Shown one piece after another: positions 35,145-44,694 of a stretch of DNA of 64,000 bases. This stretch comes from Selenomonas sp. AE3005 (GTDB lineage: Bacteria; Bacillota; Negativicutes; Selenomonadales; Selenomonadaceae). The translations under genes were made by a program, and so were the position numbers. Where the stretch lies: contig NZ_JMME01000002.1 of the NCBI RefSeq assembly GCF_000686945.1, positions 62,001-126,000 of the forward strand. Direction: 5' to 3'. The notes under the pieces are model-generated. The model did not search any database, was not told where the DNA came from, and saw only the letters and a program-made list of their open reading frames with translations. The stretch's first letter is position 1. Every line of letters starts with the position of its first letter.

Positions 35145-35846
35145 ATGAGTCATGATATTGCCAAAGCCTATCAGGATGTGCTGGCGGAAATCGCAGCAGC
35201 CAAGGCCAGGCGTACCGAAGTGCCCCGGGAGGCAGAGGTAACGCTGGTGGCTGTGACCAAAAATCACGATGTTGCGGCTATGCAGACAGCCATTGCTGCC
35301 GGTGCTGTTCACGTGGGGGAAAACCGTGTGCAGGAGGCAGCGAAGAAGTACGCGGAAATCGGTGCTGCTGTCAAGTGGCATATAATCGGCCATTTGCAGA
35401 CAAACAAAGTCCGGCAGGCCGTGAAGTTTGCTGATTTAATCCATTCGGTTGATACCCTGCATTTGGCAGAAACCATCGACAGTGAGGCTGCCCGTATCGG
35501 CAAGGTGCAGGACGTGCTGGTGCAGGTTAATCTGGCTAAGGAAGATAGTAAATCCGGTGTCTACGCCGAAGACCTGGAGGATTTGCTTTTTAAGGTTGAC
35601 AGCCTGCCTAACCTGCGGCTCAGGGGGCTTATGTGCATGGCGCCTCACTATGAGGACGCAGAACTGTGCCGCCCGTTGTTCAAAAATATGTATAAAATTT
35701 ACAAAAAGATACAGGAGTTTGACTATCAAAGGGCGAATATTAACTATTTGTCAATGGGAATGACCAATGATTATCAAATTGCTGTAGAAGAGGGGGCTAA
35801 TATCGTTCGTGTAGGCACAGCGATATTTGGGCCGCGTCAGTATTAA
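35145..35846 (+). CDS. YggS/PLPBP family pyridoxal-phosphate homeostasis protein
   Basis: 233 residues of the PLP-binding TIM-barrel family. The PLP lysine is K39 in VAVTKNHD. Conserved segments HVGENRVQEAAKKY, WHIIGHLQTNK, VNLAKEDSKSG and SMGMTNDYQIAVEEG are all present. The protein has no enzyme activity and buffers cytosolic PLP. It starts 2 bases after pgeF and precedes sepF by 14 bases. Confidence 0.96.
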   Translation: MSHDIAKAYQDVLAEIAAAKARRTEVPREAEVTLVAVTKNHDVAAMQTAIAAGAVHVGENRVQEAAKKYAEIGAAVKWHIIGHLQTNKVRQAVKFADLIHSVDTLHLAETIDSEAARIGKVQDVLVQVNLAKEDSKSGVYAEDLEDLLFKVDSLPNLRLRGLMCMAPHYEDAELCRPLFKNMYKIYKKIQEFDYQRANINYLSMGMTNDYQIAVEEGANIVRVGTAIFGPRQY

Positions 35847-35860
35847 AAAGGGGACGAATC

Positions 35861-36382
35861 ATGAGTATTATCGATAAAGTCTGTGGAAAAATGGGGCTGA
35901 TGGACCCTGTTGATGATAAACTGGATAAGTATGACAAATATGATAAATATGAAGAAGATTTAGGCACAGAAGAATCAGATCTGCGGGAAGAAGAGGAAGA
36001 GAGATTTGATATGAGTCATGAACGCAATGATAGTGCCCGGAATGTGGTAGATTTTCAGTCGGCAGCATCTGCCCGGGAGAACGGAACTGTCACTAATATG
36101 AAGATGAAGGTTATTGTCATCGAGCCCAAGACCTTTGATGATGCCCAGCAGGTAGCCAACAATCTGCGTGAGAAGAAACCTGTTGTCATCAATTTTGAAA
36201 AGACTGAGGCCGAAGACGCCAAGCGCATTATCGACTTTATCAGCGGTACGACCTATGCCTTGAACGGTGAAATCAAGAAGGTAGGGCATAATGTATTCCT
36301 GTGTGCGCCGAGCAATGTCAATGTCAGCTACACGGAAGAAGAACGCAAGGTATCTACGGAAATGCCGTGGCTGAATAAGTAA
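35861..36382 (+). CDS. sepF: Cell division protein SepF
   Basis: 173 residues. An N-terminal amphipathic membrane-targeting helix (MSIIDKVCGKMGLM) is followed by a charged Asp/Glu/Lys linker with tandem DKYDKYDKY repeats. The C-terminal SepF domain contains VIEPKTFDDAQQVANNL, VVINFEKTE, DFISGTTYALNG and VFLCAPSNV. SepF tethers FtsZ to the membrane and shapes the septum. AAGGGG precedes the start. It lies in the conserved pgeF-yggS-sepF-ylmH order. Confidence 0.97.
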   Translation: MSIIDKVCGKMGLMDPVDDKLDKYDKYDKYEEDLGTEESDLREEEEERFDMSHERNDSARNVVDFQSAASARENGTVTNMKMKVIVIEPKTFDDAQQVANNLREKKPVVINFEKTEAEDAKRIIDFISGTTYALNGEIKKVGHNVFLCAPSNVNVSYTEEERKVSTEMPWLNK

Positions 36383-36400
36383 GAGACGGCGGTAATACTC

Positions 36401-37195
36401 ATGGGTAGTGAACAAAAAGAAAAGTTAATCCGGTTTTATAAAGGCACCGAAGGTGAAGAAACCGTAATTAAATTAGTGGACCTAGCTGAAAATGTTCAGC
36501 GTACGCAAAAATTCCGCCTGTCGGGGTTTCTTGACCCCTATGGTCAGGAAATTGCGGAAACCGTAGCTGCCAACTACGGCAATATCCGTGTGGATTTTGC
36601 CGGCGGCTATCAGGGGGCTGAACGCGCCCGGGCTGTATTTATACACGAGGATTTTGGCGGCACGCCGGCTGGCTTTGACATTGACTGTATCAAAGCCCAG
36701 TGGAATGGCCAGTTTGCCCGGCTCAGCCATCGTGATGTCTTAGGGGCTTTGATGGGGCTGGGTATTGAGCGTGACTGTATCGGTGACCTGCTCGTGACCA
36801 ATGACAGTGTACGCATTTTGTGCCAGACGAAGATGGCGGAGTTTCTGCTGCTGAATCTGACGAAAATCGGTGCTGTGGGTGTGGAATGCACCCGGGCGGA
36901 TCTGGCAGAAATCGCCCCCAAGGAAGAACGGTGCAAGGAGATTCGCGCTACCGTGGCCTCCCTGCGCGTCGATTCCATTGCGGCCGCTGGTTTTGGTTCG
37001 TCACGCAGCAAGGCCGCCTCGGATATTGCTGCCGACAAACTCAAAATAAACTGGCAGCCGGTCAAAAGTGCCTCGCAAAACGTCAAAGAGGGGGATATCC
37101 TCTCCATGCGCGGCCGCGGCCGTCTGGAAGTGGCTGAGGTCAGAGGCACGACGAAAAAGGGCCGCACTGTGGTGGTCTTAAAAAGATATTTATGA
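36401..37195 (+). CDS. YlmH-type RNA-binding protein with S4 domain
   Basis: 264 residues. The N-terminal YlmH domain contains a LSGFLDPYGQEIAE segment and a DFAGGYQGAERARAVF segment. The C-terminal S4 domain begins near residue 180 (IRATVASLRVDSIAAAGFGSSR) and ends with the WQPVKSASQNVKEGDILSMRG hairpin typical of S4. In Bacillus, YlmH helps rescue stalled 50S-peptidyl-tRNA complexes; rqcH, which acts in the same pathway, lies at 55590. The ribosome binding site is weak. A terminator follows. Confidence 0.92.
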   Translation: MGSEQKEKLIRFYKGTEGEETVIKLVDLAENVQRTQKFRLSGFLDPYGQEIAETVAANYGNIRVDFAGGYQGAERARAVFIHEDFGGTPAGFDIDCIKAQWNGQFARLSHRDVLGALMGLGIERDCIGDLLVTNDSVRILCQTKMAEFLLLNLTKIGAVGVECTRADLAEIAPKEERCKEIRATVASLRVDSIAAAGFGSSRSKAASDIAADKLKINWQPVKSASQNVKEGDILSMRGRGRLEVAEVRGTTKKGRTVVVLKRYL

Positions 37196-37206
37196 TTACA
37201 TAGAAG

Positions 37207-37243
37207 TTTCCTGCGGAGAATGAGCCGCAGGAAATTTTTTTTG
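37207..37243 (+). terminator. Terminator after ylmH
   Basis: TTTCCTGCGG (37207-37216) pairs with CCGCAGGAAA (37225-37234), followed by eight T. Confidence 0.95.
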
Positions 37244-37264
37244 CGTTTTATTAAAAAATTTGGT

Positions 37265-37293
37265 AAAGGAATTAGCGAAAATAAAGCGAATAG
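37265..37293 (+). promoter_or_regulatory. Sigma-H-like promoter match before the 5'-nucleotidase
   Basis: AAAGGAATT (37265-37273), 11 bases, AGCGAATAG (37285-37293) fits the sigma-H pattern. A sigma-A reading (TTAGCG, 18 bases, CATAAT) overlaps it. The leader is about 60 bases. Confidence 0.35.
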
Positions 37294-37360
37294 TACATAA
37301 TGTGGTTTTGTCATGGCCTTTTTTAAGCGTGGCAGAAAATAGCAGGAGGTATGAGCATTT

Positions 37361-39172
37361 ATGTTAAGCAGAAGAAAATTTTTGCAGCTGTTGATGGCTG
37401 GTGGCGTGACGGTAGCTTTTGATGGGCTGTCCTGTGTGCAGGCCTTTGCGGCAACGGGGGATACGGTAAAGCTGACAATTTTGGGTACAAGCGACGTGCA
37501 TGGCCGGTTTATGCCCTGGGACTATGCTACGGATACGGAGGACCGGTCCGGCAGCCTGGTGCAGCTCTATACAGCTATCAAAGAGATTAGAAAGGAAACC
37601 CCCAACGTTATTCTGGTGGACTGTGGAGATGCCATTCAGGATAACAGTGTGGAGCAGTTTAATACCAAGCCGCAGCAGCCGATGATGGTGGCGATGAATG
37701 AAATGGGTTACGATACCTGGACAATGGGCAACCATGAGTTTAACTTTGGCCTTGATGTGCTGAAACATGTTACGGACCAGTTCAAGGGGCGGTCCCTGTG
37801 CGGCAACGTCTACTGGAGTGACGGCCGCCGTTATCTGCCGGCCAGCACCGTGGTGGAAAAAGCCGGGATAAAGGTGGGCATCATCGGTATCAATACGCCC
37901 ATGATTACCGAATTTGAAAAGGATACTGACCACCTAAAGGGTGTGACGGTTAAAAATCCGACACAGGAAACGCGCAAGGCGATTGCCGAACTTAAGGGCA
38001 AAGCTGATGTGCTGATTGGCGTTATGCACATGGGACTGGAAAATGAAAACAATAATCCCGACACCAGCGTTACGGACGTAGCTAAGGCTAACCCCGAACT
38101 TACAGCTATTGTCGCCGGTCATATGCATAAGAATGTCAGCAGTGCCACTGTAAATGGTGTGCTGATTTCCGAGCCGTACAAATACGGCCAGATGCTCACC
38201 CGTATCGACTTGACCTTAAAACGCAGTGGTGACAGCTGGAGCGTCAGTGAAAAGACCGCCAAAACCATTCCAGTTAAGAACTATGCCAGCGACAAGAAAC
38301 TCGTTAAACTGCTGGCACCGTTCCATGCTGCTGCCAGAAAGACCGCTAATGAAGAAATTGGCGTGGTTAAGGGAATGAATATGGTGCCGCCGGATTCTAT
38401 GCCGGGTATCAGCGAAGTACAGGTAAATGATACACCGCTGACCAATTTCTTCAATGAAGTTCAGCTTTATTACAGTGGCGCTGATGTAACGTCTGTCATC
38501 ATCAGCCGTGATAATGCGCAGATGGCTGTAGGCCCGGTACGGCGCAAGGATATTGCCTTTAACTACCAGTACACCGGCGGGGAAACGACCATCTTTGAAG
38601 TCAGCGGCAAGGACCTGCGCGCTTATATGGAATGGTCGGCAGAGTATTTCAATCAGAAACAGCCGGGCGATATTGCCCCGAGTTATAATCCGGTACGCCG
38701 GGCCTCCAAGTACAGCACCAATGATATCTTTGGCGGCGTGACCTACATCATAGACCTGACCGCTCCGGCCGGCAAACGTATTAAAGACCTGCGGCTGAAA
38801 CGTACGGGCAGGCTTATCGAGGATAACGATACGATAAAACTGGGCATGAATGCCTATCGTATGCACCAGCTTACGGCCAAGAACGGTATTTTTGCCGGCC
38901 GGCAGTTCAAGCAGCTCTGGACAAGTATCGAGGCCATGGGGGAAACAGAAGGTACTATCCGCAATATGTCTATCAGGTACATCCGGGAAGTGAAGAAGGG
39001 TGTCATCGAAGTCAAGCCGGTAAACGACTGGCATATCGAAGGCTTTGACAGGCAGTCGGCCAGCTACAGAAAGGCAGCTGAGCTGCTGCGTGCCGGGAAA
39101 ATCAAACTTCACAACTCTGCCGATGGCAAATACACCAATATTGTTTCCCTTAATGAGAAGGATATAAAATAA
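37361..39172 (+). CDS. Tat-exported bifunctional metallophosphatase / 5'-nucleotidase
   Basis: 603 residues. The N-terminus has a twin-arginine signal (SRRKFLQLLMAGG, cleavage near AFAA). The metallophosphatase domain shows the GTSDVHGRF, VDCGDAIQD, GNHEFNFG and AGHMHKN metal ligands. The 5'-nucleotidase C-terminal domain starts near residue 330, with TGGETTIFEVSGKDL and NDTIKLGMNAYRM. The enzyme should dephosphorylate nucleotides outside the inner membrane for scavenging. AGGAGG lies 11 bases before ATG. It has its own promoter and terminator and interrupts the usual ylmH-divIVA neighbourhood, suggesting a later insertion. Confidence 0.95.
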   Translation: MLSRRKFLQLLMAGGVTVAFDGLSCVQAFAATGDTVKLTILGTSDVHGRFMPWDYATDTEDRSGSLVQLYTAIKEIRKETPNVILVDCGDAIQDNSVEQFNTKPQQPMMVAMNEMGYDTWTMGNHEFNFGLDVLKHVTDQFKGRSLCGNVYWSDGRRYLPASTVVEKAGIKVGIIGINTPMITEFEKDTDHLKGVTVKNPTQETRKAIAELKGKADVLIGVMHMGLENENNNPDTSVTDVAKANPELTAIVAGHMHKNVSSATVNGVLISEPYKYGQMLTRIDLTLKRSGDSWSVSEKTAKTIPVKNYASDKKLVKLLAPFHAAARKTANEEIGVVKGMNMVPPDSMPGISEVQVNDTPLTNFFNEVQLYYSGADVTSVIISRDNAQMAVGPVRRKDIAFNYQYTGGETTIFEVSGKDLRAYMEWSAEYFNQKQPGDIAPSYNPVRRASKYSTNDIFGGVTYIIDLTAPAGKRIKDLRLKRTGRLIEDNDTIKLGMNAYRMHQLTAKNGIFAGRQFKQLWTSIEAMGETEGTIRNMSIRYIREVKKGVIEVKPVNDWHIEGFDRQSASYRKAAELLRAGKIKLHNSADGKYTNIVSLNEKDIK

Positions 39173-39182
39173 TATGATGAAC

Positions 39183-39212
39183 GGTGGCGGCCTTAACTGG
39201 CCGCCATTTGTA
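39183..39212 (+). terminator. Hairpin after the 5'-nucleotidase
   Basis: TGGCGGCC (39185-39192) and GGCCGCCA (39199-39206) form a perfect 8-base stem. The T-tract is short (TTTGTATT). Confidence 0.65.
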
Positions 39213-39301
39213 TTGTGGCGTTTTGGGAAAAAATATGATAAGATAAATGAGATTGGAAAATAAGGCGAGAAATCGCAGCATACAGATAGGGGATAATAAT
39301 T

Positions 39302-39913
39302 TTGCTTACACCAATGGACATACATAACAAGGATTTCAAGCGGAGTTTCCGTGGCTATAACGAGGATGAAATAGATGATTTCCTTGATAAGGTTGTTAAT
39401 GACTATGAAAAACTGTTCCGTGAAAATGACAAGCTGAAGGCTGACCTGGCCCGCTCCCAGAAGGATATCGAGCAGTATCAGCAGCTGGAAAAGAACTTGA
39501 AGGACACGCTGCTGGTGGCACAGAGAACCGCTGAAGAAGTTACGAGCAATGCCCGGAACAACGCGGAAGAAATGCGCGAAAACACCACGAAGGAGTGTCA
39601 GAATAAAATCCAGGAAGCTGAGATGGAGGCTGACCGCATTATCGAGGAGGCCAGAAACAAAGTTCGGGCCATCGTGAGTGAGTATGACAGACTGGTGCGC
39701 GAGAAAAATCATTTCCTGCGCAAAATCAAGATAACCATGGAATCTGAACTGACGATTCTCAATGAAACGCTGGCGGAGATTCCCAATCCTGAACGGGACG
39801 AGCAGCAGACCCGTACGCAGGGAACGCAGGCCGAGGCCTTGCAGAAAGCCTTGGCTGACCATCAGGAACAAGTGCAAAATGACGAAACAGGGGAAGAAAA
39901 AGAGGAGGATTAA
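39302..39913 (+). CDS. divIVA: DivIVA family cell-pole/septum protein
   Basis: 203 residues starting at TTG 39302 (AGGGG about 10 bases upstream), giving the family start M-L-T-P-M-D-I-H-N-K-D-F. The lipid-binding domain with RSFRGYNEDEIDDFLDKV is followed by a long coiled coil to about residue 165 and a Gln/Glu-rich tail. DivIVA senses negative membrane curvature and recruits division or elongation proteins. It is 10 bases ahead of lspA in the divIVA-lspA-rluD-pyrR operon. Confidence 0.95.
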   Translation: MLTPMDIHNKDFKRSFRGYNEDEIDDFLDKVVNDYEKLFRENDKLKADLARSQKDIEQYQQLEKNLKDTLLVAQRTAEEVTSNARNNAEEMRENTTKECQNKIQEAEMEADRIIEEARNKVRAIVSEYDRLVREKNHFLRKIKITMESELTILNETLAEIPNPERDEQQTRTQGTQAEALQKALADHQEQVQNDETGEEKEED

Positions 39914-39923
39914 GGGCGCGTAA

Positions 39924-40367
39924 ATGGCTTTGGGTTTGTTTTTGCTACTGCTGGTAATAGACCAGGCAGTAAAATTTTTTGTAGAGGCAACGATGTTGCC
40001 GGGGGAGAGTATCCCTTTGATTGATGGGATTTTTCACATTACCTATGTGCTGAATCCCGGCGCGGCCTTTGGTATTTTTCCTCACCAGAGTTGGTTCTTT
40101 ATATTGGCCGGCGCAGCAATGATTGCTGCGTTTTTCCATTACTACTCCTGGCTGCAGCGTCAGTGCGGTTATTTTCATTATGGCTGTGTAGCCTTGCTGG
40201 CCGGAGCGGTGGGCAATCTTATCGATCGTATCCGCAACGGACTCGTGATAGACTTTTTTGACTTCCGTATCTGGCCGGTGTTTAATATCGCTGATGTGGC
40301 GATTGTTCTGGGTGTGGCCAGTATGATTTATGCAATACTTTTCAAGATAAAGGAAACGGACGAATAA
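39924..40367 (+). CDS. lspA: Lipoprotein signal peptidase (signal peptidase II)
   Basis: 147 residues, four hydrophobic helices. The catalytic aspartates lie in GNLIDRIRNG and FNIADVAI, and the NPGAAFGIF signature is present. It cleaves signal peptides of diacylglyceryl-modified prolipoproteins in the inner membrane. It overlaps rluD by one base (TAATG), implying coupled translation. Confidence 0.97.
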   Translation: MALGLFLLLLVIDQAVKFFVEATMLPGESIPLIDGIFHITYVLNPGAAFGIFPHQSWFFILAGAAMIAAFFHYYSWLQRQCGYFHYGCVALLAGAVGNLIDRIRNGLVIDFFDFRIWPVFNIADVAIVLGVASMIYAILFKIKETDE

Positions 40368-41296
40368 TGGCTAAAGAGGTTTCATATAAAGCAGAAGAGG
40401 CAGGCAAGCGGCTGGATGTGTTTCTGGTGACATATCAGCCGGAGCTGTCGCGCTCGCATATACAAAAGCTTATTGACCAGGGGGCAGTCCTGGTGGACGG
40501 GCAGGTGCGCAAGGCCAATTATAAGCTGCGCGGCGGTGAAACGGTGAGTCTGGTCATTCCCGAGGCGGAGCCTGTCAGTGTGGAGCCGGAAAATATTCCG
40601 CTGGACGTGCTCTATGAAGATAAAGATATCATCGTTATCAATAAGCCCCGGGGCATGGTGGTACATCCTGCGGCTGGCGTGCATACGGGGACACTGGTCA
40701 ACGCCCTGCTGTATCATTGCCATGACCTTTCGGGGATAAATGGGGAGATTCGTCCCGGGATTGTCCACCGTTTGGACAAGGATACCTCCGGCGTGCTGGT
40801 CTGTGCCAAAAATGACGTGGCCCATCTGGACCTGGCAGAACAAATCAGCACGAAAACTGCCCATCGCATTTACCGGGCCATAGTCCACGGCAACATCAAA
40901 GAGGAGGCCGGGATAATCAAAGGCGATATCGGCCGCCATCCCACAGACAGGAAGAAGATGGCGATTGTCCGGGAAAACGGCAAGCCGGCGGTGACGCATT
41001 TCAAGGTACTGGAGCGTTTTGGGGAGTACACACTGGTGGAATGCCGGCTGGAAACAGGCCGTACCCATCAAATCAGGGTGCATATGACCAGCATTGGCCA
41101 TCCCCTGGTCAATGACCCCAAGTACGGGCCGAAGAAAAGCTCACCTTTTGCCATTAAGGGGCAGGCCCTGCACTCGCTGAGTCTGACACTTAATCATCCT
41201 GTCACGAAAGAGGAAATGACCTTTACGGCGCCGTTGCCGCAGGATATGGAAAAAATCCTGACGGGGCTGCGCAATAAAATGGCCAAGATAAAATAA
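40367..41296 (+). CDS. rluD: RluD-type ribosomal large subunit pseudouridine synthase
   Basis: 309 residues. The N-terminal S4 domain (RSHIQKLIDQGAVLVDG) precedes the RluA/RluD catalytic domain with the H-R-L-D-K-D-T-S-G motif holding the catalytic Asp, and the C-terminal GRTHQIRVHM segment. It converts uridines in 23S rRNA helix 69 or related sites. The exact target (RluD versus RluA-like) cannot be fixed here. Close packing in the lspA-rluD-pyrR order is common in Firmicutes. Confidence 0.93.
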   Translation: MAKEVSYKAEEAGKRLDVFLVTYQPELSRSHIQKLIDQGAVLVDGQVRKANYKLRGGETVSLVIPEAEPVSVEPENIPLDVLYEDKDIIVINKPRGMVVHPAAGVHTGTLVNALLYHCHDLSGINGEIRPGIVHRLDKDTSGVLVCAKNDVAHLDLAEQISTKTAHRIYRAIVHGNIKEEAGIIKGDIGRHPTDRKKMAIVRENGKPAVTHFKVLERFGEYTLVECRLETGRTHQIRVHMTSIGHPLVNDPKYGPKKSSPFAIKGQALHSLSLTLNHPVTKEEMTFTAPLPQDMEKILTGLRNKMAKIK

Positions 41297-41872
<576 letters not shown>

Positions 41873-41875
41873 CAA

Positions 41876-41908
41876 AAAAGCAGTGAGCCATGTGACTCAC
41901 TGCTTTTA
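41876..41908. terminator. Bidirectional terminator
   Basis: AAAAGCAGTGAG pairs with CTCACTGCTTTT. It serves the convergent pyrR and phosphoribosyltransferase genes. Confidence 0.9.
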
Positions 41909-41922
41909 ACTTATGCGGTTAT

Positions 41923-42474
41923 TTATTCTGCGTCAAACAGGGGCAGAGCCTCGAGGAAGATTATGTCCGTGCGCTTAGCGGCATCGCCTTCAGCCAGAAC
42001 ACAGGCCTCACCGATAACCTTGCCGCCGGCTTTTTCCGTCAGCTCGGTGAGAGCTTTCATGGAACCGCCGGTGCTGATAACGTCATCGAGCAGCAGAACA
42101 TTCTTGCCTTTGAGACGGTCTACATCAACACCATCGAGGCACAGTTTCTGCACGCCCTTAGTCGTGATGGAGATATCTTCTACCCACAGGGCATTTTCCA
42201 TGTATGCCTTGACGGATTTACGGGCTACCACATAACGTTCCATACCCAGTTCACGGGCCAGGTCGGCAGCCAGGGGGATACCTTTGGTTTCTGCTGTCAG
42301 GATAACATCAGTATCAGCAGGAATCTTTTTGGCTAATTCCTTAGCACAAGCCAGAGTCAGGTCAGGGTCACCCAGCATGATGAACCCGGCAATTGCCAGC
42401 TTGTCAGTGACGTTTAAAATGGGCAAGGAACGCTTGCAGCCAGCCACTGTTAAATCATAAAATCTATTGGCCAT
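41923..42474 (-). CDS. Purine phosphoribosyltransferase family protein (Apt/Xpt-like)
   Basis: 183 residues from ATG at 42474 (AGAGGTG 5 bases upstream on the minus strand). The PRPP-binding motif is VLLLDDVISTGGSM. Other segments (ILTAETKGIPLAADLARELG and ARKSVKAYM) resemble adenine and xanthine phosphoribosyltransferases. It salvages a purine base with PRPP, but the base cannot be told from sequence. A strong sigma-A promoter precedes it. No purine riboswitch is seen in the short leader. Confidence 0.85.
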   Translation of the reverse strand: MANRFYDLTVAGCKRSLPILNVTDKLAIAGFIMLGDPDLTLACAKELAKKIPADTDVILTAETKGIPLAADLARELGMERYVVARKSVKAYMENALWVEDISITTKGVQKLCLDGVDVDRLKGKNVLLLDDVISTGGSMKALTELTEKAGGKVIGEACVLAEGDAAKRTDIIFLEALPLFDAE

Positions 42475-42504
42475 AGTACACCTCTTCTTCATTTTTACGG
42501 AACT

Positions 42505-42533
42505 ATTATACGCTCTTTTCCGATGGAGTGCAA
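42505..42533 (-). promoter_or_regulatory. Sigma-A promoter of the phosphoribosyltransferase gene
   Basis: On the minus strand TTGCAC (42533-42528), 17 bases, TATAAT (42510-42505). The leader is about 25 bases. Confidence 0.8.
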
Positions 42534-42607
42534 ATTTTATTGTACTATCCTGCCGGAATTGTGTAAAATATAATATTGTGATTTAACGAACAAAGGAGGC
42601 TGTTTGG

Positions 42608-43357
42608 TTGCGTATCTTACTAACTAACGATGATGGCATAAAAGCCCCGGGGATTGAGGCCCTGGTACGGGCTTTGCATAAAGAACATGAAATTATCGTC
42701 GCGGCGCCTATGGTACAGCAAAGCGGCATGAGCAACGCCCTGACTATTGGTCCCCCCATTGAGGTGGCCAGGGATACGGAAATGGAGTCACGTTACGGAA
42801 TTGAGGCCTGGGCCATTGGCGGTACGCCGGCTGATAGTGCCAAACTCTATATAGAGGCGCTGGCCGGGACGGCACCGGATTTGGTCGTATCCGGTATCAA
42901 TCACGGGGCTAATCTGGCCACGGACGTGATTTATTCGGGGACAGTTGGCGCAGCCATGGAAGGTTATTTCCATGATATTCCGTCCTTTGCCTTGTCTTTG
43001 GACGTGCATAGCGAACTCAGTTATGATGACGCGGCAGCGATTTTTGCCCGTGACCTCGAAAAACTGCTGCCAGACACGGATAAGGTGTTTCTCTACAATG
43101 TGAATTATCCTGTATTCCTGAAGGACGGTGAGGCTCAGTATGTCTTTGGCCGTCAGGGCAAGCGTGATTATATCAATGCTTTCAGCCGCGAAGAACGGGA
43201 CGGCCGGGTGTTTTACACCATGGCCGGCGAAGTCTACGACTCGGATAAGGGCAGTGCTACGGATATTTACGCCACGGAGCAGGGCTATATTTCTGTGACG
43301 CCGCTGGTCACTGATTTGACTGACTATGTGGAGCTGGACCGGCGTCTGGAAAAATAG
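42608..43357 (+). CDS. surE: 5'/3'-nucleotidase SurE
   Basis: 249 residues starting at TTG 42608 with AAAGGAGG 7 bases upstream. SurE motifs: RILLTNDDGI, QSGMSNALT, GTPADSAKLY and VVSGINHGANL. It is a divalent-metal phosphatase for nucleoside monophosphates and possibly short polyphosphate. A likely promoter (TTGTAC, 18 bases, TAAAAT) lies at about 42540-42570. It precedes the SAH-recycling genes. Confidence 0.96.
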   Translation: MRILLTNDDGIKAPGIEALVRALHKEHEIIVAAPMVQQSGMSNALTIGPPIEVARDTEMESRYGIEAWAIGGTPADSAKLYIEALAGTAPDLVVSGINHGANLATDVIYSGTVGAAMEGYFHDIPSFALSLDVHSELSYDDAAAIFARDLEKLLPDTDKVFLYNVNYPVFLKDGEAQYVFGRQGKRDYINAFSREERDGRVFYTMAGEVYDSDKGSATDIYATEQGYISVTPLVTDLTDYVELDRRLEK

Positions 43358-43428
43358 GGTGACGGTGAGACTGGTTTCGTGATAGAATAAAGGTTGAAGT
43401 TTTTTTGAAGTGTAGGGAGGATGTTACC

Positions 43429-44670
43429 ATGGAATCCATGATTCGCGATATTAAACTTGCACCGGCCGGACACGATAAAATCGAATGGGTTAAGAACTTT
43501 ATGCCCGTTATGCGTGCCATTGATGAGGAATTTTCCCGGACGAAACCCTTTGCCGGCAAGAAAATGGTTATTACACTGCACTTGGAGGCAAAGACGGCTT
43601 ATATGGCCGAGGTCTTTAAACATGCCGGCGCCGAGGTGGCTATCACGGGCAGCAATCCGTTGTCTACGCAGGACGATGTGGCCGCAGCGCTGGTCGAAGA
43701 TGGCGTGAATGTCTTTGCCTGGCATGACTGCACGGAAGAAGAATATTTTAAGTTCATCGACGAGGCCTTAAAGATTGAACCGGACTTTATCATCGATGAC
43801 GGCGGTGATTTGGTGCATACGCTGCATACGACGCGCCGCGATTTGCTGCCGAAGATTGTGGGCGGTTCCGAGGAAACGACGACAGGTGTACACCGCCTGC
43901 GCGGTCTCGCCCAGGAGGGCAAACTGGAATTTCCGATGATTGCCGCCAACGATGCCTACATGAAGTTCCTGTTTGATAACCGTTATGGTACGGGCCAGTC
44001 CACATGGGACGGCATCATGCGGACCACGAATCTTGTTATTGCCGGCAAGACCGTGGTTATCGCCGGTTATGGCTGGTGCGGCAAGGGCGGTGCTATGCGT
44101 GCCCGCGGCCTCGGTGCCAACGTAGTCATCACGGAAGTTGACCCGATTAAAGCCATTGAGGCTATTTTTGACGGTTTCCGGGTTATGCCCATGGACGAGG
44201 CCGCTAAAATCGGTGATATCTTCCTGACATTGACCGGCGATAAGGACGTTATCGTAAAACGTCACTTCGAATCCATGAAGGACGGTGTTATGCTGGCTAA
44301 CTCCGGCCATTTCGATTGCGAAATCAACATTCCTGAGCTGGAGAGCCTGGCCAAGTCCCGCCGCCGTGTGCGCAATAATATCGAAGAATTCCTGCTGCCG
44401 GACGGCAGAAAGATTTACCTGCTGGCGGAAGGCCGTCTGGTGAACCTGGCTGCTGGTGACGGTCATCCGGCCGAAATCATGGACCTGTCCTTTGGCGTGC
44501 AGTTCTTCTCCATGATGCACCTGCTCGAACATGGTAAGGAGCTGACGAAGGAAGTGCATTTAATGCCGGAAGAAGTCAATGTAAAACTGGCAGAACTCAA
44601 ACTTAAATCATTGGGAGTGGCTATTGACGAGCTTACTCCGGAACAAAAGGCTTATTTGAACCTTAACTAA
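43429..44670 (+). CDS. ahcY: Adenosylhomocysteinase
   Basis: 413 residues from ATG 43429 (GGGAGG 8 bases upstream). Segments typical of SAH hydrolase: HLEAKTAYMAEVFKHAGAEV, TTTGVHRL, the NAD-binding GYGWCGKGGAMRARGLGA, and VMLANSGHFDCEI. It splits S-adenosylhomocysteine to adenosine and homocysteine in the cytosol. The next gene, mtaD, can deaminate SAH or methylthioadenosine, so the pair covers product recycling from SAM-dependent reactions. Confidence 0.97.
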   Translation: MESMIRDIKLAPAGHDKIEWVKNFMPVMRAIDEEFSRTKPFAGKKMVITLHLEAKTAYMAEVFKHAGAEVAITGSNPLSTQDDVAAALVEDGVNVFAWHDCTEEEYFKFIDEALKIEPDFIIDDGGDLVHTLHTTRRDLLPKIVGGSEETTTGVHRLRGLAQEGKLEFPMIAANDAYMKFLFDNRYGTGQSTWDGIMRTTNLVIAGKTVVIAGYGWCGKGGAMRARGLGANVVITEVDPIKAIEAIFDGFRVMPMDEAAKIGDIFLTLTGDKDVIVKRHFESMKDGVMLANSGHFDCEINIPELESLAKSRRRVRNNIEEFLLPDGRKIYLLAEGRLVNLAAGDGHPAEIMDLSFGVQFFSMMHLLEHGKELTKEVHLMPEEVNVKLAELKLKSLGVAIDELTPEQKAYLNLN

Positions 44671-44694
44671 GCAGTAAACAGGGAGTGTAAGAAT

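Noticed and set aside
38216-39877. Long minus-strand open frame across the 5'-nucleotidase end and divIVA
   Set aside because: It crosses two well-supported genes and their terminator, and composition is that of an antisense frame.
43358-43428. Possible SAH riboswitch before ahcY
   Set aside because: The leader is only about 70 bases and AT-rich, with no GC-rich pseudoknot pattern expected of SAH riboswitches.
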